From Mytilus edulis (Eukaryota > Mollusca > Bivalvia > Mytilida > Mytilidae): DNA of 64,000 nt. Positions 31,664 through 46,600 of this stretch are shown in pieces. A program made the position numbers and the translations under genes. Under the pieces are notes generated by a model, which was not told the DNA's origin, searched no databases, and saw only the letters and a program-made list of their open reading frames with translations. The DNA lies in NCBI RefSeq assembly GCF_963676685.1, contig NC_092354.1:15692746-15756745 (forward strand). Direction: 5' to 3'. Position 1 is the first letter of the stretch, and every line of letters begins with the position of its first letter.

Positions 31664-34600
31664 GTAAATATATATTCTTCTTCTTCTTTTAGTGATAGTT
31701 TCTTCTGTAGAAAATGATTAATTAAACCTGGTTTTATATTTTATAGCTATCTAAACCTCTCACTTATATGAAATGTGCATAGAGTTCCATTATTTTGACA
31801 ACAATGTCTGAGGAAAACATACAGACATGATATGTTAAAAGTACAAAACTTGGTTACAGTAGTCGTCATTGTAATATAATCATAATCATTATAAAAAAAC
31901 CAAATATGAAATATTCTACGCAGTACAACTCCCATTATGTGAATCGCAATTGCATTAATGGAATCATGCATACCTTATCAGATGCAAAGAGCTTAGACGG
32001 ATTTATACAGCATTATGAAGAGTTAGACTACAGTACCAATGACTTGCAAAGTTCTCATTTACGTTCAAAGCGGTCCCTCACCAATGAACCGTTCCAGTTT
32101 AGTTTTGATGCATTTCAACGGTATTTATTATGTATTTTTATATTTGCAAAAATAAAAGTGTTAAGTTACAATCAATATCCCACTAGTTAACATATTATCT
32201 ATATCTCTTTTGAAAATACAACAGAAAATGAAAATAGGCTGCAAGTAAATAAATATTAATCAATAACTCTTATCATAGAACAATATACGACACTTTTAAA
32301 AATTGTTAAAAAGAAATTATCAGCGGAAATTTAGACGAAACGAAATGAAAGGATAAAATAACATATGTTATCAGTAGAAAGATCACTTCAAATCTCTTTT
32401 AAATTATTGATCATGGTCATGATATGGATACATAGAACAGGTGTTATGATGTTGAGATTTGAAACTTTTTATATTTACACCATAAATGCATAGATAAATG
32501 AAATATTTAAAATATAACATGTTTGGACACTGCATATATAACTCCTAAAATAATTGACTGACAAATTCACAAAAGAACACTATTCTTTTCAGAAATTTTA
32601 TCATCGTTTTACAACAAGACAAATCTGTGTTCAATAAAGATGCAGCATTAAACACCCCTGGTCCTTTGGATACATCACATATATATGTTGGACATGTGAA
32701 AGGTATAGACAAAAGTATAACACTATAGAGAAAAATATATAGCTAAAAGGTGTTAACTGTTTACAAACCGAATGAAAAGCTAAATTGTGCCACTACAGTA
32801 TCCATGGTATTTTTGTTTACAAATAACAGTAATCTTACCTTGAGAATAGAAATGGGGAGTATGTCAAAGAAACAATAACCCGACCAAATAGCAGAAAACA
32901 TCGGAAGTCCACCAATGTGTATTCAACGCAGCGAGAAAATCCCGCACCAGTGAGATTTTAATCCTCCCCGATACTCTAGCCAATGTAAAATAACGAAACA
33001 CACAGCAATACGCAAAGAAAACTGATTGAAAGATTATGTCTTCATTATATGATAAAAAACAAAAACAATCCCTCCCGTATAATAGTTTTAGAATAAATGT
33101 GATTATTTCCGATGCAAAAGACTATGAGGGAATCAATATCAATACCAAAATATGATAATATATTTGTGTGGTACTATATTTACTATTACAGTTAATTTTT
33201 CATATTTGCCATAGAGAACGGTCGATTCATGTACCCGATATACCTCCTTTTGAGGTATGTCATTCGTTATATTTCTGCAACCAATGTATGTCTGTCCTTC
33301 AATCTGTCGGTTTGTCTTCCAGTCTGTCGTAAAAAGCAACTTGTTATCTGCTCAATGGTGATGATTAAACTTTTCACCGTCATATAACTAAAAGGGGATG
33401 CATGTAAGTAACGGAACATATATCTGATTAAAATGACCTAGGCATGCCATCACGAGTTGCTTGACCGGTATGGAACTAACCGTTAGACCGATGATATCGG
33501 ATATGTTCCTTACGTCGTATAACTACAATCCCCTTACCTTCATGAATGTGACCTTTTAAATTAGACTATTTATCGGATTTGTTATAACCTGAGCAACACG
33601 ACGGGTGTCACATGTACAACAGGATCTGCTTATCCTTCCAGAGCACCTGAGATCACCCCTAATTTTTTGTGGAGTTCGTGTTGCTTATTCTTTAGTTTTC
33701 TATGTTGTGTCACATGTACTATTGTTTGTTTGTTTGCATTTTTCATTTTAAGCCATGGTGTTGTCAGTTTATTTTCGATTTATGAGTTTGACTGTCCCTC
33801 TGGTATCTTTCGTACCTCTTCTTTTTTTGGATTCGAGCGTCACTGATGAGTCTTTAGTAGACGAAACGCGCGTCTGGCGTATATATAAAATTTAGTCCTG
33901 GTATCTATGATGAGTTTATTTCCATGCACATACCACTCAATATTTGAAATGTACTGTTGAACAGGGTGGGATGGAGGTACCATACAAGTGTTCCCGTATC
34001 TTACTTGTTCAACCACAACAACAACAACGATACAGATAATAAACAAACAACAACAACAACAGCAACAACAAGAACAACAACAACGATACAGATAATAAAC
34101 AAACAACAACAAAAACAAGAACAACAACGATACAGGTAATAAGCAAACAATAACAACAGCAATAAACACAAACACAAACAACAGCAATAAACACAAACAC
34201 AATAATGCAACAACAATACCGATAATATGTTCCTATAGATACATATGCTGGCGATCTGATAACCATTCTATTATCGCTTACTAACGGTATTTGTATTATA
34301 TTGTAGGATGTGAAGGCAGTAGAGTATTTGGATACATTGTTGATGGATATTTCCATGGATCGATTAAAATCCCACAGGAAACGACATATCACATAGAACC
34401 TAACAAACGATGCATTGGTAAAGTCAAAGAGGTTCCAAAAGCACATTCTGTTATTTATAAAGAAGAGAACATTGCGTCAGATTTGAAAAGGTACATACAC
34501 ATAGTTTGATGACATGAAATATGATGGAAAAAAGGTATACATCTTCTTTTCAGAATTCACACAACGATATGAAACCGAAAGACATGCACAGGTCAACATT

Positions 34601-37600
34601 ACACTTAAGTGCATTGAACAGAAGCTACCAAATATATGTCATCAATGATAAACTCATCAAATACTAAAAGCATTCAGTTATAACTAATTCAAACTGGCGT
34701 AAATACAAAACTTAAAGCCCTAAATCTTAAGCATTCGTTTGTTTCTTACATTTCAACGAATGTTTCATGTCCTTAATGTTTCGAAGACGTTCTATATACA
34801 GTACTACCTGTGACATTATCTTATTTATGGTGGCCATAAAATATATGTTCACCATGGTGGCCCTATATGTCCATCATTATACCCCCTGTCGCTTAATAAA
34901 TACACAAGGTATTAATCAAAAGCTAGTCAAGGATAAAGGGAAATCTTGACTGCATTGAAGTGTTAAAATTATATAACTTACAGATTATGTGTCTCTGGTA
35001 GAATATACATGTATGTGTTTGTGAAGTTAAATTACTGTAATTGTCACAAAAAAATTCAAACATAAAATGAAATAATATAACTAGTTCAATAAATAGCTAA
35101 TTTTTTTTTAATTTGGTTTATGACTATTTGTTTTAACATTATACCTTTTTAATCAATATAAGTTATTTTTTACATGTACTTTATGATAAGTGAAGAATAA
35201 ATGAGTATTATCTTCTAATATAATGCAAACTTTCCCAATGCCTGCCTTTTTCTATTGAAAAGTTGTTTCTAAAATTAATTTTCTTAAATCAAAATGATTT
35301 ATACTTAAATCATAGTAGATAGACTTATCTGCATTCAATACTGTTTTACAAATGTTAAAGATTGTCTTTAGCACTTATTTTAAATAAAATTTAGGCAATT
35401 CCTTATTTCTCTATTGAATAAATATATTCAAAATATTCATTTATTCAACAAAATTTGATGATATTTGTATCGTCATATAAACATATGGTATTTAGTTTGT
35501 GACAAAAAAACAAACAAACAAAAAAACAATTATAATGCAAAAAATTAACAACTCTATCAGAAATAGAAACACATGGATTTTATTTAGGTTTCTACCCTTA
35601 GTTCTAATAATGACTATTTTACTAGGGAGCCAATATTTTCAACATATTCATGTAAGAAAGGTTTAGCATTTCTTTCACTTTTTGATCTTGGGTAAAAGAC
35701 AATATTATGAGAAGGTAAACAATTTTCAAAAAGATTATCTCAAGTTGTTTTGTTAATTTTACAATTAAGGAAGGAGTGGTCTTCATTGTCTAGCAAGTGG
35801 CACAGTTTACATATTCTATCTTTTCTAGGAATTTTATATTGTCCACTATTTTCTATTTCTAAATTATGACCACTAACTCTCTATGTGACACATTTGAGTA
35901 ATATACAGTTTTCACCAAAGTTTTTATTCTGAAATCTATTTTCAAATATGTTATTATATTTTTCTTTAAATTGATTTTTCATCAAGGTTTTTAAAGTCTT
36001 AATTTATTCAAGTCCCTGAAATTGTTAACTTTATCTAAACGGCCTGGGTTTAGGGAAATATTTGCAAATGTATACCAAGAATATGTATCATACCAGTCCA
36101 GCACTTCCAACAATATAAATGTACACAGAAAAAAAATATTTAATTAATAGACCATAAAAGTGTAACCATCTATATAAGTGTATTTTGTCAAATTTTGGCT
36201 TTTAACTGACAGATATTAGCCAAACTGAAGATGTCATATTTAATAAGTTCACATTTGTTTCAAAAAAGCAAAGCAAGACAGTTTTTTTCTTTAAATATGT
36301 TTTTGGAAAAAAAGTCTCTTCAACATGTCAATTATGTTAACTCCTGATTTCAGATTAAAAAAAAAAAAAATAGACAAAAATAGTGTTTTCCTATTAAAAC
36401 CGTATAATGATATTTGTAGTTTTCCTGAATAATAATAGATGTTATAAAAATTTATTATAAGAGGATTGATATTGTCTGATCATTTTATTTTGTTAAGAAA
36501 CCGGCTTGCTAAAAATTACTTCCTTCATGGTTTCTTTAAAAATATCATTTGCTTGATTATTAGTTATTATTAATGATAATTCATTAAATAATGCAAATAC
36601 ACAATTAAATACAATGAACATTTTTATTTTTTACTTTTATTTTTTTTTAATTTAAAGTCTGTTGTCTTTCAAGTGCTAGTCAATAACTTTATCTTTGACA
36701 TTTTTGTCTTTTTGCTTCTCAAGACTCTTACTAAGAAGACATTATAAAATAATAAGAAACAAAATCATACAAAAAAGAATAAAAACAAATAAAAAAATTA
36801 AAAAAAATAAATTTGAATGAATTCAAAAGACGTAAAAATCAAAAATAATATTAATTAACAAAGACTAAAACAATGTCTTATTCTACATTTTCAAAAAAAG
36901 GTGAAATGTCAATTTTGAAAGAAACCTGAGTTACCTGTACAGGTAAATTTTAAAGAAACATACAAGTTGAAAACTTCTTCAACCTGATTGATTACAACAG
37001 GTAACGTTATTAGATAAAACATCAACCTATGTTTTATGACCCCAATAAATGGCCAACATCTCAAGATTGAATACCCCAATAAATGGCCACCATTGGATGT
37101 TGACCATGCAAGAGGGTGGACATAATTAAGAGAATGTCACAGGCTGTACTGTAAACACAGTCACTAATAATCAGTGACAAAAAATTACTGGGCAATGATA
37201 ATGTGATTGTTTTGAGAAACGCTTTTACAGAAATTGGTATCTTAAAAAATTAGAAGTGTTGTCCTAAAGTAATAAAAACAAGTTTACAAATTTGAATTCA
37301 TGTAAGAGATGAGAAGTAATTTAATCATAATTTATGACTGTCTTGTATTGTCACTGGTAATATTGACATATCTGTTGGTCGTGAAGCATCTTCGGTAGAT
37401 AAAATATTAAATCAAGATTTCATGAGGTCCCTGTATTTTATATTAAAAAAAACCAATAAATATTAAATAATGATACACGAAGAAAATTCTTGCATGATAA
37501 CATTTTGTAACGCAATATATCTTTGATAAATAATGTTTTTTATTTGTTTACTTCAATGATTAAATGTCCTTATAAGAACGTATTTTGCAGTATACTACAG

Positions 37601-40600
37601 TACTAATATATTAAAAATTAAAGTGACAAAAATACCGAGCTCAAATGAAATTTCAAAACTGAAAGTTCGTAGTCAAACGGTTAAATTAAAAGTTCAAACA
37701 CGTCAAAAGAACGGATAGCAACTGTCAAATTCCTGGCGTAGTACAGGCATTTTCTTGTGTAGAAAAGGATGCATTATACCTAGTTTAATTTTCATTATTC
37801 ATTTTTCTTTTCAAGTTTCAGTAGTCATGCTGTATCGTATTTCAATATATAGATGAAAATGCTACTTCGTAAAGAGGCCAACAACATTTTTCAAAAAGTT
37901 AATAACTACTTTCTTTTGCACGAGAGTCCATGGCTTAAAAATTGTATTTTTATACTTTAATAGTCCATATCCACCATTATGTTAATCCAAATTCAAAGGG
38001 TTGTCAACAATTTTGTTTAGAAGTGATAAATTACACACAGAGGCCTTCTATATCGTACGACATTCTTTTAAGTAATGATCATGCATGTTATGACTGAGCT
38101 GAGTATATGATGGTGCCTGAAGGACCTACCACAAATTAATTAGAGGCAATAATGTCATCCCAGTATTTGAGCTGCCTCGGATAGAATATACATACACCTG
38201 TTAACTTTTATCGGTTAAAATAAAGTATGTATCTGTTTAAAAACTGAGTTGTTATAAGAACCATTCAAAATAGATCAAACCCCATCTTTTATTTCGAATT
38301 TGATTTTCCGAAAAATGTACATGTACATATATATGTGCACTTGCATAAGGTAGATCCATATCCGCCGCAGCTTAATTATAATGTTTCTGATTTTTTTGGA
38401 AGGTTTCAAAAAGAATCAGACATTAAAGTAGATTCGTCTTGGGAAGTTAAAGTTTATCAATGGATGCAGAATGAGACCAAGTCTAGTCACACAGACAGAG
38501 GCGAAAGGGTAATATGAAATCTACCTAATTTAGTACAATTATATAGCACTGCGTCGGTGTCTGTACATGTGCAGTATAGATAACGATTCTGCACTTTGAC
38601 TTCCATATGAATCGTTTTGACGTCATGAAATTGATAAAAAAAATTATGAATGCGCAAATTTTCGCCTTGTTAGCATGACAATGAAAACATGAAGCTTATT
38701 TTTGCATGAATAAAGAGTAAAGTTCGTGAATAGAAATGAATATGGAATCTAATAATGATTTTATACTTGAAATGGAACTATTTCTATCAAGATAGAAACT
38801 GTCGGCTAAGGTCTGGGTCAGCAAATGTTTTCTATACGAATTGTGGCCTAGCGTCACTGGGACCTAACGAGTCATAAAAAAACCGCCTGAAGTCGGAGAT
38901 ATCGTAGACTTATTTCACTCATTAATCATTTGCGCTAGATTTGATGCAAAATGAGATAAGTGAAAATGTTAACTACATGTTTAAACTGAATGGTTTATAT
39001 GACACAAGTCAACATAATTGTGATAATATTTTATATATAAACATTTAAATTATATTCTGAAACTAGAAGTAAATAGACATAAGAAGATGTGGTATGAGTG
39101 TCAATGTGGCAACTCTCCATCCAAGTCACAATTAATAAAAGTAAACTATTATAGGTCAAAGTCTTCAACACGGAGCCTAGGCTCGCACCGAACAGCAAGC
39201 TATGAAGGGCCTTAGATATGACTAGTGTAAAACCATTCAAACAGAAAAACCAACGGTCTTATCTATATATAAAACGAGAAATGAGAAACACTTATTAACC
39301 ACATCAACATCTGACAACTACTTACCATCAGATTCCGAACATAGGACAGGTGAAAACAATTGCAGTGGGTTTAAACGTTTCAATGGAACCACACCTTCAC
39401 CCTTATCTGAAACAATAGTGTAATATCACAACATAGAAAGACACACTGTAAACTATCAATTGAAATGGCTTAACTCAGTCATGTATCTTTTTTCTGCTTT
39501 AAGAATTTGTTTTTTTTTATTCTTGCAGTACGATTCCAACAGAGAAAGTAAAAATCCACAGCTAAACAACAGGAACAGAACTCTCGACAGACACAAAAGA
39601 GGAACGTTAGTTGGCAGGAATGCCTGTTTCCTGTACATGCAGGCAGACCCAATGTTATTTAATAGAATAAACTCGGCTTATCAAGTGTGTTTGATCTTTT
39701 TTGAAGCGTTTGATTATCGTATACCTTTTGTTATGATTACCTTTAGTTAGGATGGTGATACACATGAATGTTCGAACCGCCAAAACATACAAACAAACAA
39801 ACCAAAACATAATTTAAAACGACTTTGGTGCATTAAATGTATACCGTTTTCTGTATGAAAGACACCACTTAAACGTTAGTGGAAAGCTGAAGATATAGGG
39901 TACTAACTTTATTTTTGTAACAAGTTATCCTTTCAGTTAGATGGATTTTTAACTAAAAGCTAGATCTTTTATAATTAAAACATCGTCAGAGTGAGTCAAA
40001 TATATGTGAAATTACCCAATCCTTTCGACTGGTCTCCTGTGTCACCTCGAGCACTTTATATGTCTTTCTTTACGTTTCTCTTCTTCTGATTATATATTTT
40101 ATACAATGTATAAAATTTAATCTTTATGAAATATCCCCTCCACCCTCTGTTTTGGAAATATGAGGGTGGACATATAAAGTTACCATATTGGAGTATGCAA
40201 TATAATACCTTGTTTAAAATTATAATGGTAATATCCAGAACTTTAGTTTTTAGTACGGCAAACAAAAGGGGTTGGGATGAGTATCTTTTCAGCTCGTAAC
40301 TTTTACCTACTACTTTATTTGAATTTTTGTGTCTATGTTGAAGATAGGAAGCAGAAATTTTTTTAAAGAGAAAATATGAAGTGTCGTAATGTATCTTTAT
40401 CAGTGAACGTCAGCTAAACAAAACAAAAAAAAAAAAAATATGGCAACAGCAAGGTTAGAAGCCTCAAGATCAAACAAGACATGTAAATTCATCTATTGCC
40501 GACAATATAACTTGTAAATTGTTCTTGTTTTTTTATATTTTAGAATGAAGTATTAGCCAAACAATACATAATTGGACTTTTTGCTACGCATGTTGATGCA

Positions 40601-43600
40601 ATCAACACTATATATTCTAATACGGTGTTTAAAACTTATGACAACACTATAAACTACAGTGGAGTAAGATTTAAAATACAAAGGATAAAGGTGAGTGTTA
40701 TTATACATGTTATATAAACGTCGCCGTGGTATAAAGCAATACAAGTATGTTTTTATATTTGGGATGTATATATCATGTCTTTGATGAAAGATTGTTGCTG
40801 ACCAGGAAGAAATTAATCCAATGTTTGCAAATGGTAGATTAGTGATTAAGATAATTACACAGTGTTGACTGTTGTACCGCTGTTTTTGACATTTTTACCT
40901 ATTATGTCTGTCTGTTTTCTTCACACATCGATGTCAATATTATGAGATTTTATGAGACTATCTTACAGGAAATGCATGTACTAAATCAAGAATATGACAA
41001 TTGTTATCCATTCGTTTGATATGTTAGACTTCTTTCTTTTATCAATTAATTTGGCACTTTCCGTTTTGAATTTCGCCCAGAGTTTTTTTGTTGTTGTTAT
41101 TTTACCTTTTGAAGTCATCCCTCCAAAAATTTCTAGTCGCCTTTACAAGATGGTTAACCGTTATGGGATATCTGTGTAACAGATTGCCACGGATACTATT
41201 CATTCCTCTTTCCCCCGGTTGTGACATCATTGAGTATGTTCTTACATGAGTTATATGATGGGTGCAACGTTTGGAGCAGTGTATAAATTTCATTCCGGGG
41301 CATATTCGTTCGATGCTTATGTCTTTTATTATTGGAATTTCAGTCTCTTTTCGAACTATGTGTGTTATTGGTATATCCCCCGTCTTTACGGTTAACTATT
41401 TTCAATGAAAAGTCAAAGTGCACCATGCCATAACAAGTCAACATTTTTTTATTACTCGATTATATAATTATAATAGATTATCTGTACACAACTATGGCTA
41501 ATATCTAAAGTTGTCAACCAGAAAACGGGTTATTCTTTGAAAAATCTATCCCGAGGTGAATAACCTTTACTCGGGTTGACAACTTTTGATATTGACCGAC
41601 TCAATATGCAATTACTGTTTTATTATACGACCAAACAGTTAAAAGTAAAATAATGAAACAGATTGTCAGAACAGTTACGTCAGAAAATTATTTTGTATCT
41701 AAAAACATTATTCATATTGTACAACAAGTGTAGACTATTTCTGTAAAATTTAGATTTTTCTGAATAGTGCTGTTTACAAGAGATATCATCGACACAAGAT
41801 GAATTTCCAAGCCTTGTTTGGTCTTGTTTCTCCGTCATTTGATGGACTTTTAACCTGGCCGTTGATATATTTTTTTTGTCTGACGTTAAGTGAGGAGCTA
41901 TTAAAGGGGGTTTAACTTGTAATAATTGCGTTACGACAAGGGTTATTCGCTGGGGATTAATAGGGTTGTTCGATTAAGGCTTCAATTTGTTCGGTAATTC
42001 CCCGCTCTTGCCAACTTAAAAAAAAAACCGAAATTAAACTGTGATACGTGATTCCGTATAAGCCAATCAAATAATTAATATATATTGTATGGGATAATGA
42101 CATAAATAGACAGTAAAATATACCACAATCTTAAGCCAACGGCCATATCCCGAATACTGTTTCGAACTAGTTGTCATCTTTACAGTCGGTAACAGAGCGA
42201 TGTTAGATATGTTTTTCAATGAAAAATGAAAATCAGAAATTCAGTTAATAAAATTACTTACTTCAAAACAAGTGAAAGACTTCTAAATATAACCGAAATG
42301 AGATTACAAATTTATGCCAACATAAATCTTTACTTTCCAACTTAGATAATGACAGACGCCACAGAGAAGTGTTCAACCAGTCAAGCATCAAAGTTTTGCG
42401 AAAACAATACGAATGTTGTCAACTTCCTGAACCTCCATTCACAATCTGATTATGATGCCTTCTGTCTAGCATATACCTTCACATACAGAGATTTTCTACA
42501 TGGAAGCTTAGGTCTAGCATGGATGGCATACACGGCATACACAGGACGTAAGTATAGTTAAACACTTCTTACTTTTTTCTTAGAATTAAGTGTCCAGATC
42601 GCACTTCCTTCGTGTATTTAACTTCACCAAGAAAGCACCATCTGAAAGCCATGCGTTGAAACTTTAGAAGCAATATGACCAAACCGGACCTTAAAAGGAA
42701 CAGAACAAATCGTCTACGAGTATTTGTTTCAATATAGATAGATCAAATTAAAGATCCACATTAAGTACTAGTAGTTCCTTATCATACAACCTCTTATAAA
42801 GTTTATAATATACGATTCCGTTTCATGAATTCTTTCCTTCATCTTCTAAATGTAGAGTATTATGGGATCAACGCAGTTTGATGAGACACATACATATTTC
42901 TATAAATGACTATAACACATTATATAATATCATTACTTATAATTCCGATTGATAATTGAAACAAATCAAAAACAGAGTCAGGAACCTACTCCTAGAGGAA
43001 TTTTGAAGCACAGTTCAATGTTGGTAAACGCATTGGAAAACACATTTTTCAGAAACCTCTGGAGGCATATGTGAAAAACATAAACCATTCTCAGGAAATG
43101 GCTTGCCAGTGATGAAATCTCTTAATAGCGGTGTTGTTACACTTCTGAATTACGGCAATGATGTACCACCACGTGTGTCACAATTATCATTTGCACATCA
43201 AATAGGACACAACTTTGGATCGCCGGTAAGTTTTTGATATTTTGAAAAAGGTAGTTTGTGATGCCGTTGTTTGTGCGGTACATGTTTTGTGCATAACGTT
43301 GTGCTACATATGCATGAAAAAAGAAAATACTATCAACAAATTGCATGACTTACCAAAAGGCAAAATCGAAAGCCCAAAATCATCAAACGAATGAACAACA
43401 ACTATATTTTTCATGACTTGGTACAGGCATTTCAATGTGAAGAAAATGTTGAATCAAACTTGGTTTCATAAAAATCTAAAACTTTCACCTGTATCACAGT
43501 CGCATATATTTTAATTATATTGCTTACAATATGAAAACAAACCAACAAAAATACAAAAAAGGTGAAAATGTCAAAAACTGGGAAACAGAAGTGAACATTG

Positions 43601-46600
43601 TCTTGTCAACTAAACACCATAAAAACAATAATAACAATTATGCCAACGAAACAAAGCAAAACGGCATATAGATATAAGAAGTTGTGGTATGTGTGCCGAT
43701 GAGACCACTTTCGATCCAAGTCACAATTTGTAAACGTAAACCATCAAAGGTCTTTAACACAGAGCCTTGGCTGACACCAAATAGCAATCTACAAAGAATC
43801 ACAAAAATACTAGTGCAAGTATCATTCAAAGAAGTAAAGCAACGGTCTAAACTCTGTAAAAACTAGAAAGAAAACCACATCAACAGACGACAACCAATGA
43901 ACATCATGTTCCTGACTTGGGACAGGTGCAAACAAATGCAGCGGGTTTTCAACGTTTTATTAGGTACCAACTTTCACCCTTACCTGAAACCGAAATGGAT
44001 AACTCACTCAAAAGAGATATTAACAAAAACAAGTAATCATACGCTCAACGAATAAATTTGATCTATGACACAAAGTATTCAAAATAAATAAAATAAGGGG
44101 TGATATATTAACATTATCAGAAAGACAACTTTAACCTTGGACAAAAATACCACCAACTAAAATAACGTACACAGGTAAATAAAAAAAATGATGTAAGGTA
44201 TACAGTCATATACACGTTATAGACAAAGCAAATGCAGGATAAGAATACAAATAGTGACCATAGCACTATCCCACAATGGCAGGTAATATAGATATAGAAC
44301 CACGAGAAAGGACATCTACCAAAAATAATAAGAACAATATAACGATTATTTAGATGACAAAAACCGTCAGTGCCTACAAGACATCCATGTATTATTTGCG
44401 AGGAAGATACGTAATATTTATAAGTAATGTCTTAGTATCTTCGGAGGAACTTTAAAAAAAAGGATGGGACTTCTATGAAATGACGCTAGTTTATCCATTT
44501 ACAGCCCAGACACAGGTGACGTATTATTAAGTTTGAAAAGCAGATACAAGCACTTGACCACCGAATTGGTTAGGAAATGTTAATCCCATATGCAGGGGCA
44601 GATTGACATTTGCTGCTGAGGAGGGGGAAATTTATAATGTCAAAATCTAAATCGTCGTGTTTGTCATAGATTCCGGTATTTAGATGATTACTCTTGTCAA
44701 ATTCTAGGAATAAGTAAAAAAATGAGGCGTAGAAGCCGTTTCTGTTTTATTTTTTATTTTTAAATCTGGAGGATATATTAATGGAACTCAATTGTAAGAG
44801 TGTTAAAGGATAACACATCATCAGTATATCTGAATGTTAAATAGAATGATATGGCGTCTTTGATCTTCTTGCTTTTTTACCGTTTTCTTTTGTGGTTTCG
44901 TGTTGCTCAGTCTTTAGTTTTCTATTTTGTGCTATATAACCTGATGTTTTTCTTTGGGTCTTCTCATTTCATTTTTCCATGGTGTTGTTAGTTTATTTTC
45001 ATCTGATGAATTTGAATGTCCTATGTGTATCTTATACCTATCTTCTTTTTTAGTTGTTATCTTTTCCCACTTTTTAACTTGAGGGATAATTGTAGATATC
45101 TAAAATACCAAAAATGATAACAAACCTCGTGGACGGCTAAGTTTTGGAATAAATCGTTTCAACAGAATATTTATAATATTGAAAACGTTTTGGTAAACCC
45201 GGCTTATTTTTTTCAGAATGATTATTATGAATTAAGTTTTATAATGTTATTACATTATACATGTTATAATGATGATAACTAGTAATGCGTTTCGAAAAAA
45301 AATCCTTAGATATTAACTTTGGATAGAAACACTTTCTTCTAAGGACGTCGTCATGTTTCAACCTTCTCATACCTTACAATACATGTAAAATCAAATATTC
45401 TACTTGTTGCATAATTCAAATTAATTATTGTTGTGTTATTCATTTTGGTAGCATGATAGTGGAACCCTTTGTGCTCCGTATGGAACTAGTGCAGTAGATG
45501 CAGAACTAGGGAATTATATTATGAATGATGGATCTACCACCGGAAATAAGAACAATAATGACAAATTCTCTCCATGTAGCAAAGATAACATTACTAGAGT
45601 AATGGATGCTGTGTTTAACGGAAGATATGGCAAACGAAACTGTTTTCAACGTAGGTTTCTTTACATCTATAAAATCTATTAGTTTGAGAGGCGAAACAAA
45701 ACCCAACCAGAATGACATTCAAACTCATAGATAAAAAAAAAACTGACAACGCCATTTCAAAAAAATTAAAAATAAAACAGACAACAATAGTACACAAAAA
45801 ACAACGTAGAAAAATAAAGACTAAGCAACACGAACATCATTGATAAAGGTCATGTTTTTTTTTAATTTATTTAGAAACCATGTTCTATCCGAAAGTATAA
45901 TATAATGAATGATAAACACCTCTATTTTATTTCTCTTTGTTGATACCTTATTTGGTAGGTGGAAAAGTATGACAGTCTGTTTTATTTGTATGATCTGATT
46001 TTGCCATAGTTAGCTCTTAAATGTGACGCAAGTACGTATTCTATACTAATGTTTGGTAATGAATATGTAAAGAATGTATCTGCAGTAAACAAAGTATACT
46101 TCATATGAAACATATTTAATCTGTAACGCATGGACGTCAAAATGTACTTGTAATTAGATTTTCAAAATATTCTGATATAGTTTTTTCTCCGAGAATTATA
46201 GATTATCGTTGAGATTACCAATGGTAATCTGTTTTTCGCTATTTTACCTATAGCAATAGTCAATTACATGTCAATTTCGTTAGCAACGCCACGTGCCTGC
46301 TTAGTTTCTAGCGATAATTTACCAGCTCAAGCGAGTAGCATGATATGAAAAATTATCACAAAAAAAGATTAAAGGAAAAATGCACAAAATGGCGATAATG
46401 CAATATATATTGTTTTATCTGCTTTTAAATTAACTGTAGCTAAACAGTCTGAAAATTAACGTAGTTCACCATAATTCCCAGGGAGAAAACAGTAATGATT
46501 TACCGCAATAGATATTGTATGAAAGACATGAATCCCTTACTTCTTATTGATTTGTCTTGAACAAAATGACCGGTTTAGTTCAATTTGGCAGTCACAAAAT

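Noticed and set aside
31906-31981. ATG at 31906 as the start of the ADAM10-like protein
   Set aside because: A signal-peptide exon at 31606-31663 joins in phase to the acceptor at 31980-31981; the sequence between is intronic.
33840-34446. Long overlapping minus-strand frames rich in Val, Cys and Leu, and a plus-strand Thr/Gln frame
   Set aside because: They are translations of the CAA microsatellite (34010-34215); their composition follows the repeat, not a protein.
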